Positions 5,581-9,748 of a stretch of 9,748 nucleotides of DNA are shown here, in pieces. The stretch lies in NCBI GenBank assembly GCA_016218905.1, contig JACRCS010000418.1:1-9748 (forward strand). Direction: 5' to 3'. The DNA is from Deltaproteobacteria bacterium. GTDB lineage: Bacteria > Desulfobacterota_C > Deferrisomatia > Deferrisomatales > JACRMM01. The first letter of the stretch is position 1. Each line of letters opens with the position of its first letter. The translations under genes were made by a program, and so were the position numbers. The notes below the pieces were generated by a model. That model saw only the letters and a list, made by a program, of their open reading frames with translations. It did not search any database and was not told the DNA's origin.

Positions 5581-6786
5581 TCACACCCTGATGATCACGG
5601 CCTCGCCTTGGGAGAGCCCACCGCAAATGGCGGCAACTCCGTAGCCGCCGCCCCGCCTCTGAAGCTCATACGCCAGCGTCATGATGATCCGGGCGCCGCT
5701 TGCCGCAATCGGATGCCCCATGGCAATGGCCCCTCCGTTGACGTTTGTCTTGGCCTTGATTTCCTCCCACTTCCCATCATCACCGCCCGACAGGATCTTG
5801 GTAGAAACGAGGACCACGGCGGCGAAGGCTTCGTTGATCTCGATGAGGTCCATCTGATCGATCGTCATGCCCAGGGATTCCAGGGCGTGATGAATGGCAT
5901 GTCCGGGTATGGCCGCCATCTGGCGGGGCTCGGAAGCGATGGCGACCGATGAAAGGATCGTAGCCAGCGGTTTCAAACCCTTCTGCTCCGCCTTTTCGCG
6001 AGTCATGATCAGGAGAGCGCCGGCGCCGGCGTTCATCGGCGGGGCATTCCCGGCAGTGACCGTCGGGCTTCCGTACACAACCGGCAATTTTGCCAAGGCC
6101 TCCATGCTGGTTTTGCGGGGTGCTTCATCCCGTTCGATCACGACGGGATCACCCTTCTTCTGGGGGATGATCACGGGCAGGATCTCTTCACCGGCCTTGA
6201 ACTTCCCCTCGTACAAGGCCTTCGCATAGAGCTCCTGGCTCCTCAGGCCCCAGGCATCCTGCATCTCCCGGCCGATGCCGTGTTCAACGGCCACTTCCCC
6301 GGCTTCCGTCGCAACCGGCGAAAACCCTCGGTATCCCAGGCCGACGAGGTAATCCCTGATGGTGACATGTCCGAGTCGCGTGCCTTTCCTCATCCCCTCT
6401 GCCAGGTGCGCGGCCCGCGGCATGTTGTCGGATCCGGCCGCGATGCAGATTTCCGCGTCTCCGACCCGGATTGCGCGGACGCAATGTCGCACCGCGGTGA
6501 TCGAGGCGCAGCAGGCTCGGTTAATGGTCATGGAAATGGTGCTCGGCGGGAAACCTCCCAAAAGCAAAGCCTGCCGATCAGGGACATCCTGCTCTCTGGC
6601 GATCTCCGCCTCCACGCTGGCCCCGTAGTTGACTTCGTCTACCTCTTCCGGCTCGATCCCGACCCTGGCAACGACTTCCTTCAAGACCATCGTCCCCAGA
6701 TCAATGCTGGCAATGTCGTTCATCGGGGAATCGAATTTGCTGAAGGGCGTCCGGACACCGCTAACGATGACGATCTCTTTTTCCAT
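5581..6786 (-). CDS. Thiolase family protein (acetyl-CoA C-acyltransferase type)
   Basis: A 401-residue thiolase, full length for the family, which cleaves 3-ketoacyl-CoA with CoA or runs the reverse condensation. The nucleophile region is TINRACCASITAV (87-99), with C92 at the canonical N-x-x-C position. NEAFA (318-322), NVNGGAIAMGHP (348-359, H358) and the second catalytic cysteine C388 in AAICGGLSQG complete the active site. Deviations: the usual N-D-G-A segment reads GNAPPMNAGAGALL (246-259, Ala for Asp), and CCAS replaces the commoner C-A-S-G. I chose the ATG at 6786, giving MEKEIVIVSGVRTPF, with GAGGA five bases upstream; a start further up would cross a palindromic repeat. It is co-directional with the fadB-like gene but separated by 213 bases of repeats. 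Degradative and biosynthetic roles cannot be separated from sequence. Confidence 0.93.
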   Translation of the reverse strand: MEKEIVIVSGVRTPFSKFDSPMNDIASIDLGTMVLKEVVARVGIEPEEVDEVNYGASVEAEIAREQDVPDRQALLLGGFPPSTISMTINRACCASITAVRHCVRAIRVGDAEICIAAGSDNMPRAAHLAEGMRKGTRLGHVTIRDYLVGLGYRGFSPVATEAGEVAVEHGIGREMQDAWGLRSQELYAKALYEGKFKAGEEILPVIIPQKKGDPVVIERDEAPRKTSMEALAKLPVVYGSPTVTAGNAPPMNAGAGALLIMTREKAEQKGLKPLATILSSVAIASEPRQMAAIPGHAIHHALESLGMTIDQMDLIEINEAFAAVVLVSTKILSGGDDGKWEEIKAKTNVNGGAIAMGHPIAASGARIIMTLAYELQRRGGGYGVAAICGGLSQGEAVIIRV

Positions 6787-6841
6787 GAAAGTCCTCGTAT
6801 CGCAAAATTCCGTTGGCTTGGCCCCAATACTGTTCACTTTG

Positions 6842-6887
6842 ACCCTTGGCCCCTCTCCCCTCACTGGGAGAGGGCCAGGGTGAGGGG
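6842..6887. repeat. C/G-rich palindromic repeat (CCCTCTCCC type) upstream of the thiolase
   Basis: CCCTCTCCC (6851-6859) and GGGAGAGGG (6866-6874) are perfect 9-base inverted arms with a 6-base loop. The stem can extend outward through ACCCT...GGCC and GGCCAGGGT with small bulges (6842-6881). A competing hairpin pairs CCCCTCAC (6857-6864) with GTGAGGGG (6880-6887). This resembles a dispersed intergenic repeat found in many bacterial genomes. There is no T-run, so it is not a standard terminator. It lies 56 bases upstream of the thiolase start. Confidence 0.75.
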
Positions 6888-6898
6888 TGGGTAGGGTC

Positions 6899-6930
6899 GT
6901 AGGTTGGGTAGAGCGTAGCGAAACCCAGCG
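6899..6930. repeat. REP-like palindrome, divergent copy
   Basis: GTAGGTTGGGTAGAGCG followed by TAGCGAAACCCAGCG: TGGGT (6905-6909) pairs with ACCCA (6923-6927) across a 13-base loop. It shares the GGTTGGGT core with the copies at 5335 and 6936 and matches the common 'GTAGGTTGGGT-AGCG-ACCCA' form of this repeat type. It stands 5 bases before the six-G run of the next copy, so the two form a tandem pair. Confidence 0.65.
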
Positions 6931-6935
6931 ATCCC

Positions 6936-6970
6936 GGGGGGTTGGGTCCGCTTCGCTTGACCCAACCTAC
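6936..6970. repeat. REP-like palindrome, copy 2
   Basis: The same 35-base unit as at 5335-5369, differing only at two loop positions. Arms GGTTGGGTC (6940-6948) and GACCCAACC (6959-6967) are perfect inverted repeats around a 10-base loop. It lies 30 bases downstream of the fadB-like stop codon, where such elements often stabilise the upstream mRNA or attenuate transcription. Confidence 0.8.
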
Positions 6971-6999
6971 GCGTAGCGGGCGGCCGGAGGCCCTTGCGC

Positions 7000-9126
<2,127 letters not shown>

Positions 9127-9131
9127 GTTGG

Positions 9132-9138
9132 CTCCTTC
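9132..9138 (-). promoter_or_regulatory. Shine-Dalgarno site fixing the GTG start of the FadB-like gene
   Basis: On the minus strand this reads GAAGGAG, five bases before the GTG at 9126, and it overlaps the upstream thiolase stop codon (9137-9139). It supports a GTG start and translational coupling of the two genes. Confidence 0.75.
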
Positions 9139-9748
9139 ACACGCGTTCGATTACCGTGGCGATTCCCATCCCGGCGCCCATGCACATGGCGACCACGCCG
9201 ATCCCGAGGCCCGTCCGCTCGAGCTCGTCCAGGAGGGTCCCCAGGATCATGCCGCCCGTGGCACCGAGGGGGTGCCCCATGGCGATGGCGCCTCCGTTGA
9301 CGTTGATCTTGTCGTGGGGGGCGGAAAGGGCGTCCATGTAGTAGAGCACCATCGACGCGAACGCCTCGTTCAGCTCGAAGAGGTCGACATCGGCCAGCGA
9401 GAGGCCGCCGAGCTTAAGCGCCTTCTCGGTGGCGGCGCTGGGTCCCGTCAGCATGATGGCGGGCTCGGAGCCGACCGTCGCGAAGGACCGGAAGCGAGCC
9501 CTCGGCTTGAGCCCCGCCGCCTCACCGAACGCGCGGCTGCCGATCAGGAGCGCGGACGCGCCGTCCACGATGCCCGAGCTGTTGCCCGCGTGATGGACGT
9601 AGTTGATCCGCTCGATCTCGGGGTAGCGCTGGTGGATCACGGCGTTGAACCCGAACTTCTCCCCCATCTCCTGGAAGACCGGCTTGAGGGTGCTCAGGGA
9701 CTCCAGGGTTGCGTCCGGCCGGACGTGTTCGTCGCGCTCGAGGACAGT
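9137..9748 (-). CDS. fadA-like: Acetyl-CoA C-acyltransferase (thiolase), C-terminal 203 residues (5' end off window)
   Basis: The frame is open to the right edge and encodes the C-terminal half of a thiolase; the nucleophilic cysteine lies outside. Visible motifs are HHAGNSSGIVDGASALLIGS, the canonical GN-S-S-G-x-x-D-G-A loop, NEAFA, NVNGGAIAMGHPLGATGG with the active-site histidine, and VAMCMGAGMGIA with the second catalytic cysteine. It ends ATVIERV. A thiolase normally has about 390-400 residues, so about half is seen. It lies 10 bases upstream of the FadB-like gene and is the natural 3-ketoacyl-CoA thiolase partner in the same operon. Its motifs are closer to the family consensus than those of the other thiolase (5581-6786), so the two are not recent duplicates. 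Confidence 0.94.
   Translation of the reverse strand, partial: TVLERDEHVRPDATLESLSTLKPVFQEMGEKFGFNAVIHQRYPEIERINYVHHAGNSSGIVDGASALLIGSRAFGEAAGLKPRARFRSFATVGSEPAIMLTGPSAATEKALKLGGLSLADVDLFELNEAFASMVLYYMDALSAPHDKINVNGGAIAMGHPLGATGGMILGTLLDELERTGLGIGVVAMCMGAGMGIATVIERV

Overview
The window is GC-rich bacterial DNA with strong codon bias. It mixes central or degradative metabolism with an accessory stretch of stress/defence-type genes and gene debris. A tungsten-type aldehyde:ferredoxin oxidoreductase next to a FadB/FadA beta-oxidation operon would suit an anaerobic or facultative soil or subsurface lineage such as Methylomirabilota/Rokubacteria or a deltaproteobacterial-type group. That placement is inference; no rRNA or marker gene is present.

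Layout: (1) 1-898, minus strand: N-terminal 299 residues of an aldehyde ferredoxin oxidoreductase, running off the left edge. (2) 899-1418: a gap with no convincing gene, ending in a 37-bp near-perfect palindrome. (3) 1419-2642, plus strand: an AAA-type ATPase with a DUF4143 C-terminal half. (4) 2712-3963, minus strand: a RES-type toxin overlapping a 200-residue putative antitoxin. (5) 3964-4422: a divergent intergenic region with an inverted repeat in front of each toxin-antitoxin operon. (6) 4423-5068, plus strand: a VapBC pair (AbrB-fold antitoxin and PIN toxin). (7) 5069-5560: debris, consisting of the N-terminal end of a methyl-accepting chemotaxis protein and the C-terminal end of an EamA/DMT transporter, with a REP-like palindrome between them. 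(8) 5581-9748, minus strand: a beta-oxidation operon reading right to left. It holds a thiolase cut by the right edge, a bifunctional enoyl-CoA hydratase/3-hydroxyacyl-CoA dehydrogenase, and a second thiolase behind a 213-bp spacer packed with two families of palindromic repeats.

How they work together: the right-hand genes give three successive steps of fatty-acyl-CoA degradation (hydration, oxidation, thiolytic cleavage). The two thiolases probably differ in substrate. The AOR could interconvert aldehydes and acids, but nothing ties it to that operon. The middle (about 1360-5560) looks like an accessory or plastic zone: an ATPase, two toxin-antitoxin modules, two truncated genes and REP-like elements lie between metabolic genes. 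The observations most worth following are the palindrome in front of the DUF4143 ATPase, whose arm sequence recurs near the other end of that gene and at the RES antitoxin start; the RES antitoxin's HTH plus MbcA/ParS-like C-terminus; and the stacked REP-like palindromes.
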